DNA of 64,000 bases from Prevotella multiformis DSM 16608 (GCF_000191065.1 NZ_GL872282.1:427167-491166); one strand, 5' to 3'. Positions 43,897 to 53,125 are shown, counted from the stretch's first letter. Numbers and translations are program-made. The notes: a model not told the origin generated them from the sequence alone.

Positions 43897-44604
43897 ATGG
43901 ATGAGAATTTGAAAATCCTGCTGTGTGAAGACGATGAGAATCTCGGCACACTGTTGAGTGAATATCTGCAGGCGAAGGGCTATCAGGCCGACCTCTGCCC
44001 CGACGGCGAGGTGGGTTACAGGGCCTTTCTGAAGAACAAGTACGACATCTGCGTGCTGGATGTCATGATGCCGAAGAAAGACGGTTTCACCCTTGCACAG
44101 GAGATCCGCCAGGCGAACACGGACGTCCCCATCATCTTCCTCACGGCCAAGCAGCTGAAAGAGGACATCCTGGAAGGCTTCAAGATCGGCGCTGACGACT
44201 ACATCACCAAGCCGTTCTCCATGGAGGAGCTCGTGTTCCGTATCGAGGCCATCCTGCGCCGCGTCCGGGGCAAGAAGACCAAGGAGTCTACCATGTACAA
44301 GGTCGGACGCTTCACGTTCGACACCCAGAAGCAGCTCCTCACGCTCGACGGCGACCCGGCGAAGGCCACCAAGCTCACCACGAAGGAGAACGAGCTGCTG
44401 GCGCTGCTCTGCGCCCATGCCAACGAAATCCTCCAGCGTGACTATGCGCTGAAGACCATCTGGATCGACGACAACTACTTCAACGCACGCTCGATGGACG
44501 TCTACATCACCAAGCTGCGGAAGCACCTGAAACCGGACGATCAGATTGAAATCATCAACATCCACGGCAAGGGCTACAAGCTCATCGTACCGGACGAGGA
44601 GTAA
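43897..44604 (+). CDS. rprY: OmpR family response regulator RprY-like
   Basis: A 235-aa regulator: receiver domain with Asp12/Asp13 region (CEDDE), phospho-acceptor Asp55 in ICVLDVMMPKKDG and Lys in ITKPFSMEEL; C-terminal winged-helix DNA-binding domain (about 135-235) with DDNYFNARSMDVYITKLRKH as recognition-helix region. Partner of the adjacent sensor kinase. A strong terminator follows at 44651-44698, so rprX-rprY form a two-gene operon. Confidence 0.93.
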   Translation: MDENLKILLCEDDENLGTLLSEYLQAKGYQADLCPDGEVGYRAFLKNKYDICVLDVMMPKKDGFTLAQEIRQANTDVPIIFLTAKQLKEDILEGFKIGADDYITKPFSMEELVFRIEAILRRVRGKKTKESTMYKVGRFTFDTQKQLLTLDGDPAKATKLTTKENELLALLCAHANEILQRDYALKTIWIDDNYFNARSMDVYITKLRKHLKPDDQIEIINIHGKGYKLIVPDEE

Positions 44605-44650
44605 ACGGTACCGCCGCCATACGGCCCTGCTGTATGGAAGATGCACACAC

Positions 44651-44698
44651 GGCAACGCCGTCCTTTCCCCATAAGGGGCAGGACGGCGTTGCCTTTTT
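44651..44698 (+). terminator. rprY terminator
   Basis: GGCAACGCCGTCCT pairs with AGGACGGCGTTGCC (14 bp), then TTTTT. Confidence 0.9.
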
Positions 44699-44752
44699 CC
44701 CGTTCCGACGATTTAAAATCCTCTTTTCAAATGGTATTACAGCATTTTTTAT

Positions 44753-44760
44753 TACTTTTG
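44753..44760 (+). promoter_or_regulatory. nadB promoter -7 box
   Basis: TACTTTTG, 34 nt before the nadB start; the -33 region is weak. Confidence 0.5.
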
Positions 44761-44794
44761 CACTGATGTTTGATTGATATCAGAACAAAGAAAT

Positions 44795-46387
44795 ATGATA
44801 CACAAATTCGACTTCCTCGTTATCGGCGGCGGTATCGCAGGAATGAGCTATGCGCTGAGCGTGGCGAAAAGCGGCAAGGGAAAGGTCGCACTTGTATGCA
44901 AGACCTCCCTGGAAGAAGCCAACACGGCCAAGGCACAGGGAGGCGTGGCAGCCGTAACCAACCTTGCCGTAGACAATTTCGAGAAGCACATCAACGACAC
45001 GATGGTCGCCGGCGACTACATTTCCGACCTGTCTGCCGTGAAGCACGTCGTCTGCAACGCCCCTGACGCCATCAGGTCGCTCGTCGGATGGGGTGTGAAC
45101 TTCGACAAGAACAAGGACGGCAACTACGACCTGCACCGGGAGGGCGGGCACAGCGACTTCCGCATCCTCCACCATGCCGACGACACCGGTTTCGAGATAC
45201 AGCGCGGGCTGATGGAAGCCGTGAGGAACGACAGCAACATCACCGTGTTCGAGAACCATTACGCCGTGGAAATCATCACACAGCACCACCTCGGCGTACA
45301 GGTGACGCGCCGGACACCGGACATAGAATGCTACGGAGCATACATCCTCGACCCCGAGACCGGGAAGGTCGACACGTTCCTGAGCAAAGTCACGCTCATG
45401 GCGACAGGCGGTGTGGGAGCCGTCTATGCCATGACTTCCAATCCGGTGATCGCCACAGGAGACGGCATCGCAATGGTCTACCGGGCCAAGGGAACCGTGA
45501 AGGACATGGAGTTCGTACAGTTCCACCCCACCGTCCTCTACAATCCGGCGGAGACCCATCCGGCCTTCCTCATCACCGAGGCGATGCGCGGATACGGCGG
45601 CGTGCTGCGCCTGCCGGACGGAAAGGAGTTCATGCAGAAGTACGACAAACGGCTGTCATTGGCCCCGCGCGACATCGTGGCACGGGCCATCGACCACGAG
45701 ATGAAGATTCACGGACTGAATCATGTCTGCCTCGACGTGACGCACAAGGATGCCGAAGAGACCAGGCGGCACTTCCCGCACATCTATGAGAAATGCCTGA
45801 GCATCGGCATAGACATCACCAGAGACTACATACCGGTCTGTCCCAGTGCCCACTATATGTGCGGCGGCATCAAGGTCGACCTGAATGCGGAAAGCTCCAT
45901 CCACAGGCTCTACGCCGTAGGCGAATGTTCCTGCACGGGGCTGCACGGCGGGAACCGCCTGGCCAGCAATTCACTGATAGAAGCCGTCGTCTACGCCAAG
46001 TCGGCAGCCGAACATTCCCTCCGGGTGATAGACGGCTACGACTACAACACGGACATTCCCGAATGGAACGACGAGGGAACGATGACCAATGAAGAGCACG
46101 TCCTGATCACGCAGAGCGTCAAGGAAGTCGGCGAAATCATGAGCAACTACGTCGGCATCGTGCGCAGCGACCTGCGCCTGAAGCGTGCGTGGGACCGGCT
46201 GGACCTGCTGTATGAGGAGACGGAAGACCTCTTCAAACGGGTGAAGGCGACGAAGGACATCTGCGAACTGCGCAACATGATCAACGTCGGCTACCTGATA
46301 ACCCGGCAGGCCATAGAGCGGAAGGAAAGCCGCGGACTGCACTATACCGTGGACTATCCGAAGCACGCCTACGACCGGAAACAGTAA
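44795..46387 (+). CDS. nadB: L-aspartate oxidase
   Basis: A 530-aa FAD enzyme that oxidises aspartate to iminoaspartate, the first step of de novo NAD synthesis. The FAD fold is VIGGGIAGMSYAL near the N-terminus, with TAKAQGGVAAV and the catalytic-site HEGGH-like REGGHSDFRILHHADDTG; the later CGGIKVD and GECSCTGLHGGNRLASNSL are the family's flavin-binding end. Start at 44795 (MIHKFDF). nadA and nadC follow on the same strand, completing the pathway to nicotinate mononucleotide. Confidence 0.96.
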   Translation: MIHKFDFLVIGGGIAGMSYALSVAKSGKGKVALVCKTSLEEANTAKAQGGVAAVTNLAVDNFEKHINDTMVAGDYISDLSAVKHVVCNAPDAIRSLVGWGVNFDKNKDGNYDLHREGGHSDFRILHHADDTGFEIQRGLMEAVRNDSNITVFENHYAVEIITQHHLGVQVTRRTPDIECYGAYILDPETGKVDTFLSKVTLMATGGVGAVYAMTSNPVIATGDGIAMVYRAKGTVKDMEFVQFHPTVLYNPAETHPAFLITEAMRGYGGVLRLPDGKEFMQKYDKRLSLAPRDIVARAIDHEMKIHGLNHVCLDVTHKDAEETRRHFPHIYEKCLSIGIDITRDYIPVCPSAHYMCGGIKVDLNAESSIHRLYAVGECSCTGLHGGNRLASNSLIEAVVYAKSAAEHSLRVIDGYDYNTDIPEWNDEGTMTNEEHVLITQSVKEVGEIMSNYVGIVRSDLRLKRAWDRLDLLYEETEDLFKRVKATKDICELRNMINVGYLITRQAIERKESRGLHYTVDYPKHAYDRKQ

Positions 46388-46524
46388 GAACGGGAAACGG
46401 AAAGTCCCTGCGGGAATACGGGTCTCCGACGCTTTCCACCGCCGGGCAAGTGCATTTCACGTTCATGACAACTGCACCTCGCACGCATTATAATTAAACT
46501 TTGCTTGCTTTATAATTGAATAAA

Positions 46525-47517
46525 ATGACAGACAAGAAATGGCAGGAACAGGGCTTCATAGACGAGCCTATCCCTGAAAACACAGATATCAAAGCGGAAA
46601 TACGCAGGATGTGCAGGGAAAAGAACGCCCTCATCATGGCACATTACTATACAGAGGGCGTCATCCAGGAGCTGTCCGACTTCGTGGGAGACAGCCTGGC
46701 GCTGGCACAGAAGGCGGCGGCGACCGACGCCGACATCATCGTCATGTGCGGCGTGCATTTCATGGGTGAGACGAACAAGATACTCTGCCCGGAGAAGAAA
46801 ATACTCGTCCCCGACCTGAATGCCTCCTGCTCGCTGGCGGAAAGCTGTCCGGCCGACGAGTTCGAGACGTTCGTCAAAGCGCATCCGGGCCATACGGTGG
46901 TAAGCTACGTCAACACGACGGCCGCCACCAAGGCATTGACCGATGTCGTGGTGACGAGCGGCAATGCACGCCAGATAGTGGAGTCCCTGCCGGAAGACAC
47001 CCCCATCATCTTCGGTCCGGACCAGAACCTCGGCAATTACATCAACGGGCTTACCGGCCGGAAGATGGTACTGTGGAACGGAGCCTGCCATGTACACGAA
47101 AAGTTCTCGGTGGAGAAGATCCTACAGCTGAAACGTGAGCATCCGGCGGCCAAAATACTGGCACATCCCGAATGCAAGGGGCCTGTCATCAGCCTGGCCG
47201 ACAAGGTGGGAAGCACGGCGGCCCTGCTGAAATACAGCATTACGGACGACGCACAGGAGTTCATCGTAGCTACGGAAAGCGGCATCCTGACCGAGATGCA
47301 GAAGTCGGCCCCGCAGAAAACATTCATCCCCGCACCGCCCGACGACAGCACCTGCGCCTGCAACGAATGCAATTACATGAAGCTCGTCACGCTGGAGAAA
47401 CTGTACAACTGCCTGAAATACGAGTGGCCCTCCGTCGAGGTAGAGCCCGAAGTGGCGGAGAAGGCGGTCAGGCCCATCCAGAGAATGCTGGAGATTTCCA
47501 GCCGATTAGGTTTATAA
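46525..47517 (+). CDS. nadA: Quinolinate synthase
   Basis: A 330-aa [4Fe-4S] enzyme that condenses iminoaspartate with dihydroxyacetone phosphate. Expected cluster cysteines are visible in VMCGVHFMGE, HPECKGPV and CACNECNYMKL. The ATG at 46525 is preferred to a TTG three codons upstream. The 137-bp gap after nadB contains an AT-rich stretch with a poor -7 match (AAACTTTG at 46497-46504), so nadA may have a secondary promoter. nadC begins 19 nt after its stop. Confidence 0.96.
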   Translation: MTDKKWQEQGFIDEPIPENTDIKAEIRRMCREKNALIMAHYYTEGVIQELSDFVGDSLALAQKAAATDADIIVMCGVHFMGETNKILCPEKKILVPDLNASCSLAESCPADEFETFVKAHPGHTVVSYVNTTAATKALTDVVVTSGNARQIVESLPEDTPIIFGPDQNLGNYINGLTGRKMVLWNGACHVHEKFSVEKILQLKREHPAAKILAHPECKGPVISLADKVGSTAALLKYSITDDAQEFIVATESGILTEMQKSAPQKTFIPAPPDDSTCACNECNYMKLVTLEKLYNCLKYEWPSVEVEPEVAEKAVRPIQRMLEISSRLGL

Positions 47518-47536
47518 TTTCAAAATCGAATACATC

Positions 47537-48403
47537 ATGCTATCAGTAGAAGAACTCAACGACAGACTCATCGAACTCGCTTTCAGCGAAGACATCGGCG
47601 ACGGCGACCATACGACGCTCTGCTGCATTCCTGCGGACGCCATGGGCGAGAGCCGGCTGCTGATCAAGGAGGAAGGCATACTGGCCGGAGTAGAAATTGC
47701 AAGAAAGGTGTTCCATCACTTCGACCCGGAACTGCAGGTGGAGGTCTACATGGAAGACGGTTCGCACGTGAAGCCCGGCGATATTGCCCTGAGCGTGAAG
47801 GGGCGCGAACGCAGCCTGCTGCAGACGGAACGCCTCATGCTCAACATCATGCAGCGCATGAGCGGCATTGCCACCATGACGCACAGATACCAGCAGGCAT
47901 TGATCGATGCCGGTACGAAGACGCGCGTCCTCGACACCCGCAAGACGACACCGGGCATGAGGATGCTGGAGAAAGAGGCGGTGAAGATCGGCGGCGGGAT
48001 GAACCACCGGATCGGGCTCTTCGACATGATTCTCCTGAAAGACAACCACATAGACTTCTGCGGAGGCGTTCACAACGCCATCTCACGGGCCAAGCAGTAC
48101 TGCAAGGAACACGACAAGGAGGGGCTCAAGATCGAGTGTGAGGTGCGGAACTTCAAGGAGCTGGAGGAGGCTCTGGCAGAGGGCTGCGACCGCATCATGT
48201 TCGACAACTTCACACCCGAGGACACACGCAAGGCGGTGGAGATGGTCGGCGGACGCTGCGAGACGGAGTCGAGCGGCGGCATCACCTTCGAGACGATGAT
48301 CCCTTATGCGAAGGCCGGTGTCGACTTCATCTCCTTCGGCGCGCTTACCCACAGTGTCAAAGGACTTGACATGAGCCTGAAAGCCGCTGGCGGAGAACGA
48401 TGA
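47537..48403 (+). CDS. nadC: Nicotinate-nucleotide pyrophosphorylase (carboxylating)
   Basis: A 288-aa quinolinate phosphoribosyltransferase making nicotinate mononucleotide. Signatures are EDIGDGDHTT, the substrate-binding TRKTTPGMR, and GGGMNHRIGLFDMILLKDNH, with FDNFTPED and ESSGGI in the barrel. Normal length. Third gene of nadB-nadA-nadC. Confidence 0.96.
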   Translation: MLSVEELNDRLIELAFSEDIGDGDHTTLCCIPADAMGESRLLIKEEGILAGVEIARKVFHHFDPELQVEVYMEDGSHVKPGDIALSVKGRERSLLQTERLMLNIMQRMSGIATMTHRYQQALIDAGTKTRVLDTRKTTPGMRMLEKEAVKIGGGMNHRIGLFDMILLKDNHIDFCGGVHNAISRAKQYCKEHDKEGLKIECEVRNFKELEEALAEGCDRIMFDNFTPEDTRKAVEMVGGRCETESSGGITFETMIPYAKAGVDFISFGALTHSVKGLDMSLKAAGGER

Positions 48404-48748
48404 ATCCAGTGCGTCCTGCCAACGGACAGGGACGGTGCGCAGAGCACTGAACGGACAGGGGGAGTCTGTCGGGACACCGCCGTCCGGCAGACGGCTTCCG
48501 CACCTGCCGGTCATCAGCTTCCCGGCACATCATGACGGCAGGAAGGATTCCGCCATCCCGCCTCCTGCCGATGTGCGGCTGTCCGCCACCTGCCGTGCGG
48601 GAAGCCGCCACACAGGGTATCGTCCGTGAACACCGGACGTGCCGGGGACTCGCACGCTTCCCGCCTATCGACGGAGAAGGGAACAACCTGCCGCACAAGA
48701 TGCGCCGCACTGCCCGAGGCCGGCATCAGCCTCCGGCGAATGGAAAGG
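48404..48748. other. Non-coding region with GC-rich repeated motif
   Basis: About 345 bp between convergent genes. Positions 48548-48600 contain CTCCTGCCGATGTGCGGCTG, closely related to 22270-22300. No gene seen. Confidence 0.5.
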
Positions 48749-48988
48749 TCAGCCGGCAGCTCCTCCGCCCCTGACTTCCGGCCGTGGCTTCGGTGCTTCT
48801 CCCTCATCGGAAGGGGAAGCCGCAGAAAGTCCCTCCCCTTTGACGAAAACGACGACTCCCCCCACGACAAGAGCCAGTCCCGTGAACAGCAGCGTGTTGC
48901 CCCGGAAACGGAGGACGACATGAAGGACAAACAGGAGAATCCCTGCGAGGAGAGCCGCAACGCCTAAGTGTTTGATATATTTCTTCAT
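48749..48988 (-). CDS. Small two-helix membrane protein
   Basis: A 79-aa protein with two hydrophobic helices (about residues 6-26 and 33-50: LGVAALLAGILLFVLHVVL and LLFTGLALVVGGVVVFV) and a soluble Pro/Glu/Gly-rich tail. The start at 48988 (MKKYIKHLG) lies just downstream of a minus-strand TACTTTTG box (49019-49026). It is divergent from rpsF. I recall similar small membrane proteins at this position in other Bacteroidales but know no function. The tail composition is GC-rich and may be variable. Confidence 0.65.
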   Translation of the reverse strand: MKKYIKHLGVAALLAGILLFVLHVVLRFRGNTLLFTGLALVVGGVVVFVKGEGLSAASPSDEGEAPKPRPEVRGGGAAG

Positions 48989-49035
48989 ACGAATCTGCAA
49001 ATATGCTGTTAGCAGACGCAAAAGTACGAAAAAGA

Positions 49036-49067
49036 TTTGGTCAGTTGCACAAAAAGCCGTACTTTTG
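49036..49067 (+). promoter_or_regulatory. rpsF operon promoter
   Basis: TTTG (49036-49039) and TACTTTTG (49060-49067), exactly 20 nt apart. The leader of about 50 nt could fold with GCACC (49067-49071) paired to GGTGC (49088-49092). Confidence 0.8.
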
Positions 49068-49123
49068 CACCGCATTTTGCGAAAGCAGGTGCAGTTTAGT
49101 CACATTTTATTTTTACAGACAGT

Positions 49124-49468
49124 ATGAATCAATACGAAACCGTTTTCATTTTGACTCCCGTTTTGTCTGACGAACAGATGAAGGAAGCGGTCGCTAAATT
49201 CAGGAAACTGCTCACCGACAACGGTGCTGAGATCTTGAACGAGGAGGCCTGGGGTCTGAAGAAGTTGGCTTACAACATCCAGAAGAAGTCATCCGGCTTC
49301 TATGCGCTGCTGGAGTTCAACGCAGAACCATCAGTTATCGACACTCTTGAGACCGGCTTCCGCCGCGACGAGAAGGTCATTCGTTACATCACCGTTAAGC
49401 AGGACAAGTACTCTGCTGCCTATGCAGAGAAGCGTCGTGCCAAATGGGCAGCTAAAAAGGAGGCTTAA
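49124..49468 (+). CDS. rpsF: Ribosomal protein bS6
   Basis: A 114-aa small-subunit protein ([18 protein letters not shown] start; [20 protein letters not shown] core) that binds 16S rRNA as a heterodimer with bS18. In the Bacteroidota ribosome bS6, bS18 and bS21 help sequester the 16S anti-Shine-Dalgarno end. It leads rpsF-rpsR-rplI from a consensus promoter and ends 2 nt before rpsR. Confidence 0.98.
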   Translation: MNQYETVFILTPVLSDEQMKEAVAKFRKLLTDNGAEILNEEAWGLKKLAYNIQKKSSGFYALLEFNAEPSVIDTLETGFRRDEKVIRYITVKQDKYSAAYAEKRRAKWAAKKEA

Positions 49469-49470
49469 CC

Positions 49471-49740
49471 ATGGCAGAGCAGAAATCAGAAATCCGTTAT
49501 TTGACCGCTCCTTCCATCGACACGAAGAAGAAGAAGTATTGCCGTTTCAAGAAGAGCGGCATCAAGTACATCGACTATAAGGACGGCGAGTTCCTCAAGA
49601 AGTTCCTCAACGAGCAGGGCAAGATCCTTCCCCGCCGCATCACCGGTACTTCCCTGAAGTATCAGCGCCGTGTGGCACAGGCCATCAAGCGTGCCCGTCA
49701 GATTGCGCTGCTTCCATACGTAACCGATTTGATGAAGTAA
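49471..49740 (+). CDS. rpsR: Ribosomal protein bS18
   Basis: An 89-aa basic protein with the S18 core [40 protein letters not shown] and [12 protein letters not shown]. It pairs with bS6 on the 30S platform. It lies 2 nt after rpsF and 15 nt before rplI; a Shine-Dalgarno-like AAAGGAGG precedes rplI (49740-49747), unusual for this phylum. Confidence 0.98.
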   Translation: MAEQKSEIRYLTAPSIDTKKKKYCRFKKSGIKYIDYKDGEFLKKFLNEQGKILPRRITGTSLKYQRRVAQAIKRARQIALLPYVTDLMK

Positions 49741-49755
49741 AAAGGAGGTCAATAG

Positions 49756-50301
49756 ATGGAAATTATACTGAAAGAAGACATTATCGGTCTTGGATACAAG
49801 AACGAAATCGTAAAAGTAAAGAACGGCTACGGCCGTAACTACCTCATCCCGACAGGCAAAGGCGTCATCGCCTCTCCGTCTGCCAGAAAGCAGCTGGCCG
49901 AGAACCTGAAGCAGCAGGCTGCAAAGCTTGCAGCGCTCAAGGCAGAGGCAGAGAAGAAGGCAGCCCAGCTGGACGGCGTAGAGGTCGTCATCGAAGCGAA
50001 GGTCTCTGCGACCGGCGTCACCTACGGTTCTGTCAATGCAGCTGCCGTCGTGGAAGAGCTTGCCAAGCGCGGCATCGAGATCGACCGCAAGATCGTGACC
50101 ATGCACGACATGAAGAAGGTGGGTACTTCCGAGGCTACCGTTCACTTCCACAGGGAAGTTGAAGTCAAGATCCCTGTAACGGTCGTTGCAGAGAACCAGC
50201 CGGAACCGGCAGCAGAGGAAGCTCCGGCCGAGCAGCCTGCAGAGGCTCCCGCAGCTGAGGAGGCACCGGCAGCCGAGGAGGAGACTTCGGCGGCCGAGTA
50301 A
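49756..50301 (+). CDS. rplI: Ribosomal protein bL9 with acidic tail
   Basis: A 181-aa large-subunit protein: N-terminal rRNA-binding domain (MEIILKEDIIGLGYKNEIVK, GYGRNYLIPTGKG), long connecting helix and C-terminal domain ending near residue 146. The last 35 residues form a Pro/Ala/Glu-rich acidic tail (PEPAAEEAPAEQPAEAPAAE...) that typical 148-aa bL9 lacks; such tails occur in some Bacteroidota. Third gene of the operon; a hairpin terminator follows at 50348-50380. Confidence 0.97.
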   Translation: MEIILKEDIIGLGYKNEIVKVKNGYGRNYLIPTGKGVIASPSARKQLAENLKQQAAKLAALKAEAEKKAAQLDGVEVVIEAKVSATGVTYGSVNAAAVVEELAKRGIEIDRKIVTMHDMKKVGTSEATVHFHREVEVKIPVTVVAENQPEPAAEEAPAEQPAEAPAAEEAPAAEEETSAAE

Positions 50302-50347
50302 TTCAACATGCGCATTTTCGCACTGTAAAGCAGTAATGTTAGATAAG

Positions 50348-50380
50348 AATCCCTTTCACTTTCGGGTGGAGGGGATTTTT
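50348..50380 (+). terminator. Terminator between rplI and the AAA-CYTH gene
   Basis: AATCCCTTTCAC pairs with GTGGAGGGGATT (with G-T wobbles) around TTTCGG, then TTTTT. The T-tract ends 9 nt before the next gene's ATG. Confidence 0.75.
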
Positions 50381-50389
50381 CAGTCAGTC

Positions 50390-51463
50390 ATGAAACGAAT
50401 AGTACTTACCGGCGGCCCCTGCGCCGGGAAAACGACAGCCCTCGTCAAGGTCATCGAGCACTTCTCAAGTCTCGGCTACAAGGTGTTCATCATTCCTGAA
50501 GTGCCGACGCTCTTCAGCCAGGCCGGCATGGATTACCTTACGGACAACCGCGCCTTCTTCTACGAGGGTGAGAAGGCGACGCTGGAAACACAGCTCGACC
50601 TGGAAGACAGGTTCACACGCATGGCGGAGACTATCAAGACACCGACGATCATCGTCTGCGACCGCGGCACGATGGACATTTCGGCCTACATGAAGCCGGA
50701 GATGTGGGAGGAGATAACGGCCGCCGCCGGCACATCGTCCGAACAGCTCCGTGCCCGTTACGATGCGGTCCTCCACCTCGTCAGCGCCGCCGACGGAGCC
50801 GAGCAGTTCTATACGACGGCTAACAACGCCGAGCGCACGGAGGGGCTGGAGCTTGCCCGCGAGCTGGACAAGAAGGTCATCCAGGCATGGTCGGAACATC
50901 CGCACCTGCGCGTCATCAACAACCACGAGAACTTCGACACGAAGATCAACCGTGTGCTCCAGGAAATCTCCAATGTGCTGGAGATTCCCCAGCAGGTCAT
51001 CGAGGAACGCAAGTACATCGTACGCCTGACGGGCGAGATTCCGGATGCCATCGAGAGCGACATCATGCAGACCTACCTCACTTCGGAGCCGCGCAGCGAG
51101 GTGCGTCTCCGCCGACGCACGCTGAACGGCGTCTCCATCAACGTCCGCACGACGAAGAAGACCCTCCCGAACAACGAGCAGGTGGTGACGGAACGGCAGA
51201 TCGACAACAACCTCTACGAGTCGCTGATGCGGCAGGCCGACCCTTACCGCCTGTCCATCCACAAGGTGCGCAAGACCTTCATCTGGCGGGGACAGTTCTT
51301 CGAGCTTGACACCTACCTGTCGCCTGCCTCCGGCCTGCAGATTCTCGAGACGAAGGGCATCGTCGACCACGAGGATGTCAACTTCCCGCCGTTCCTCGAG
51401 GTGCTTGAGGACATAACGGGAAAGACCGAATATTACAATTACAACCTGGCTCTGAGGAAATAA
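50390..51463 (+). CDS. AAA_28 (NadR/Ttd14-like) ATPase with CYTH-like C-terminal domain
   Basis: A 357-aa two-domain protein. Walker A is TGGPCAGKTT at residues 7-16 and a kinase-like core continues with IIVCDRGTMDISAYM and an LVSAADGAEQFYTT loop. From about residue 200 a CYTH-like fold starts (ERKYIVRLTGE, EVRLRRRTLNG, ELDTYLSP, LQILETKGI), as in Ttd14-type proteins that bind nucleotides or polyphosphorylated ligands. The actual substrate is unknown. An alternative ATG at 50336 would add 18 residues and place the terminator hairpin inside the gene; 50390 gives the usual N-terminus. Confidence 0.85.
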   Translation: MKRIVLTGGPCAGKTTALVKVIEHFSSLGYKVFIIPEVPTLFSQAGMDYLTDNRAFFYEGEKATLETQLDLEDRFTRMAETIKTPTIIVCDRGTMDISAYMKPEMWEEITAAAGTSSEQLRARYDAVLHLVSAADGAEQFYTTANNAERTEGLELARELDKKVIQAWSEHPHLRVINNHENFDTKINRVLQEISNVLEIPQQVIEERKYIVRLTGEIPDAIESDIMQTYLTSEPRSEVRLRRRTLNGVSINVRTTKKTLPNNEQVVTERQIDNNLYESLMRQADPYRLSIHKVRKTFIWRGQFFELDTYLSPASGLQILETKGIVDHEDVNFPPFLEVLEDITGKTEYYNYNLALRK

Positions 51464-51518
51464 GACACAAAGACCCGGAAAGGGAAAGGCGGCTTTCAGC
51501 CCCACGGACAACAACGGA

Positions 51519-51556
51519 AAATGCCGTAACTCTTCGTATTGAGAGTTACGGCATTT
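51519..51556. terminator. Bidirectional terminator
   Basis: AAATGCCGTAACTCT pairs with AGAGTTACGGCATTT around an 8-nt loop, between the convergent AAA-CYTH and GH109 genes. Confidence 0.85.
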
Positions 51557-51577
51557 GTCGTAGCAGGAAGGCAGGGG

Positions 51578-53125
51578 CTATTTCTTTCCGGAGGATCTGT
51601 CAGCCTTCTCCCAGTACTTCTTCCCCTTCTCCTTCAGTCTGGCCGTAAAAGCCATGGCGTCCGCAGCCGCCTGCGCCTCATCGGCAGGCGATGCGTATGC
51701 GTGATGGAAGCCCTTGACACGGTTCCATTCGCCGCGCGTGAAGTCGGGCACCTCGACCGGGATGTTGCCGTTGTCCATGGAGATGGTGCCCAGCTCGGCC
51801 AGGCAGCACCATTCGGCCAGGTCGTAGACATCGATGTCCAGCGGCAGGCCGTTCTGCAGACAGTAGACCAGCCGGGAATCCATGATAAAGTCCATTCCGC
51901 CGTGTCCGCCGACTTCCTTCGCCTCCTTCTCGTACTTGGCAACCAGCGGACTTTCGTATTTCCGCACCAGTGCCTGTGCATCTGCCTTTGACAGATAGAA
52001 GTGTCCGGAGAGGTCATCGGCCGACGGCGTGACGCCCGACTTCTTCAGTTCGCCGGCCGACAGCGCATAGCCTTCGGCAGGATATTTGTTGGCGAAGCCC
52101 CGTGTGCCTGTCAGCTGGTACATACGGTTGTACGGCTGCGGGGTCATCACGTTGTGATGGATTTCGATGACCTTGCCGTTCTCCGTGCTGATGAGCGTCG
52201 TCGTCTGGTCGCCGTTGCGGAATCCGTCACACTTTTCCCCGGTCATCTGCTCCACGTGCATCTTACCGTTGACCGACTTCGTGTCCATGGCGACGAGCGT
52301 CTTCATGCGGTCGCCGCGGTGGATGTCCAGTACCTGTGCGACAGGTCCGAGGCCGTGTGTGGCATAGATGTCGCCGCGGAACTTCCGGTTGTAGTCCAGC
52401 CGCCAGCCCAGCCTGTCCTGCGCATCCTTCTTCCAGTAGGCATCCCAGAACGGTGTCAGGTCGTGGCGGTAAGCTCCCTGCACGTAAAGCACTTCGCCGA
52501 AGACACCCTTCTGCGCCATGTTCAGCGAGTTCAGCTCGAAGAAGTCGTAACAGCAGTTCTCCAGCATCATGCAGTGCAGGCGGGTCTTCTCGGACAGGTC
52601 GATCAGCTGCCAGATTTCCGACAGGTTCATCGCCGCCGGCACCTCGATGGCCACGTGCTTGCCGTGCGTCATCGCCTCCCGGGCGACGAGGAAGTGGTGC
52701 TTCCAGTCGGGGGCGATGTAGACGAGGTCGATGTCCTTGCGCCGGCAGAGTTCTTTATATCCGTCCTCACCGGAGTAGATGTCGGCGGCAGGCATGCTTG
52801 CCTTGCGGAGAATGTCCTGGCATTTCTCGGCTCTGCCGCGTTCGTGGTCGCAGAGGGCCATCACCTGGATGCCGGGGATGTGCATCCAGCGTTCCACCGC
52901 ACTGGGGCCGCGCATGCCCAGTCCGACGAAGGCCACCCGCACGACTTTCATCTTCGGGGCGGAGAGGTTCAGGGCACTCTCCTGTCCTGCCGGGCGTGCA
53001 GGCACTTCCGTGACGGCCTTTCCGCCGGTGATCTTGTAGGGCCAGTTGAACTGTGCCGATGCTGTTGACGGTAGGAGCAGGCTGCCCAGCAGACACAGGG
53101 CAGCCCATGATTTTCTGATACTCAT
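51578..53125 (-). CDS. Gfo/Idh/MocA family protein, GH109-like alpha-N-acetylgalactosaminidase
   Basis: A 515-aa exported protein with a signal peptide (residues 1-24, cleaved after TASA). The NAD(P)-binding Rossmann fold begins VRVAFVGLGMRGPSAVERWM near residue 62; IEVPAAMN, the ATHGLGPVAQVLDIHRGDR segment and GGHGGMDFIMDSRLVYCLQN are typical of the GH109 branch, where NAD-dependent redox chemistry removes terminal GalNAc. Likely periplasmic glycan salvage or mucin-sugar trimming. It stands alone with no SusCD or sulfatase neighbours, so the natural substrate is not evident; an ordinary sugar oxidoreductase is the alternative. Confidence 0.85.
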   Translation of the reverse strand: MSIRKSWAALCLLGSLLLPSTASAQFNWPYKITGGKAVTEVPARPAGQESALNLSAPKMKVVRVAFVGLGMRGPSAVERWMHIPGIQVMALCDHERGRAEKCQDILRKASMPAADIYSGEDGYKELCRRKDIDLVYIAPDWKHHFLVAREAMTHGKHVAIEVPAAMNLSEIWQLIDLSEKTRLHCMMLENCCYDFFELNSLNMAQKGVFGEVLYVQGAYRHDLTPFWDAYWKKDAQDRLGWRLDYNRKFRGDIYATHGLGPVAQVLDIHRGDRMKTLVAMDTKSVNGKMHVEQMTGEKCDGFRNGDQTTTLISTENGKVIEIHHNVMTPQPYNRMYQLTGTRGFANKYPAEGYALSAGELKKSGVTPSADDLSGHFYLSKADAQALVRKYESPLVAKYEKEAKEVGGHGGMDFIMDSRLVYCLQNGLPLDIDVYDLAEWCCLAELGTISMDNGNIPVEVPDFTRGEWNRVKGFHHAYASPADEAQAAADAMAFTARLKEKGKKYWEKADRSSGKK

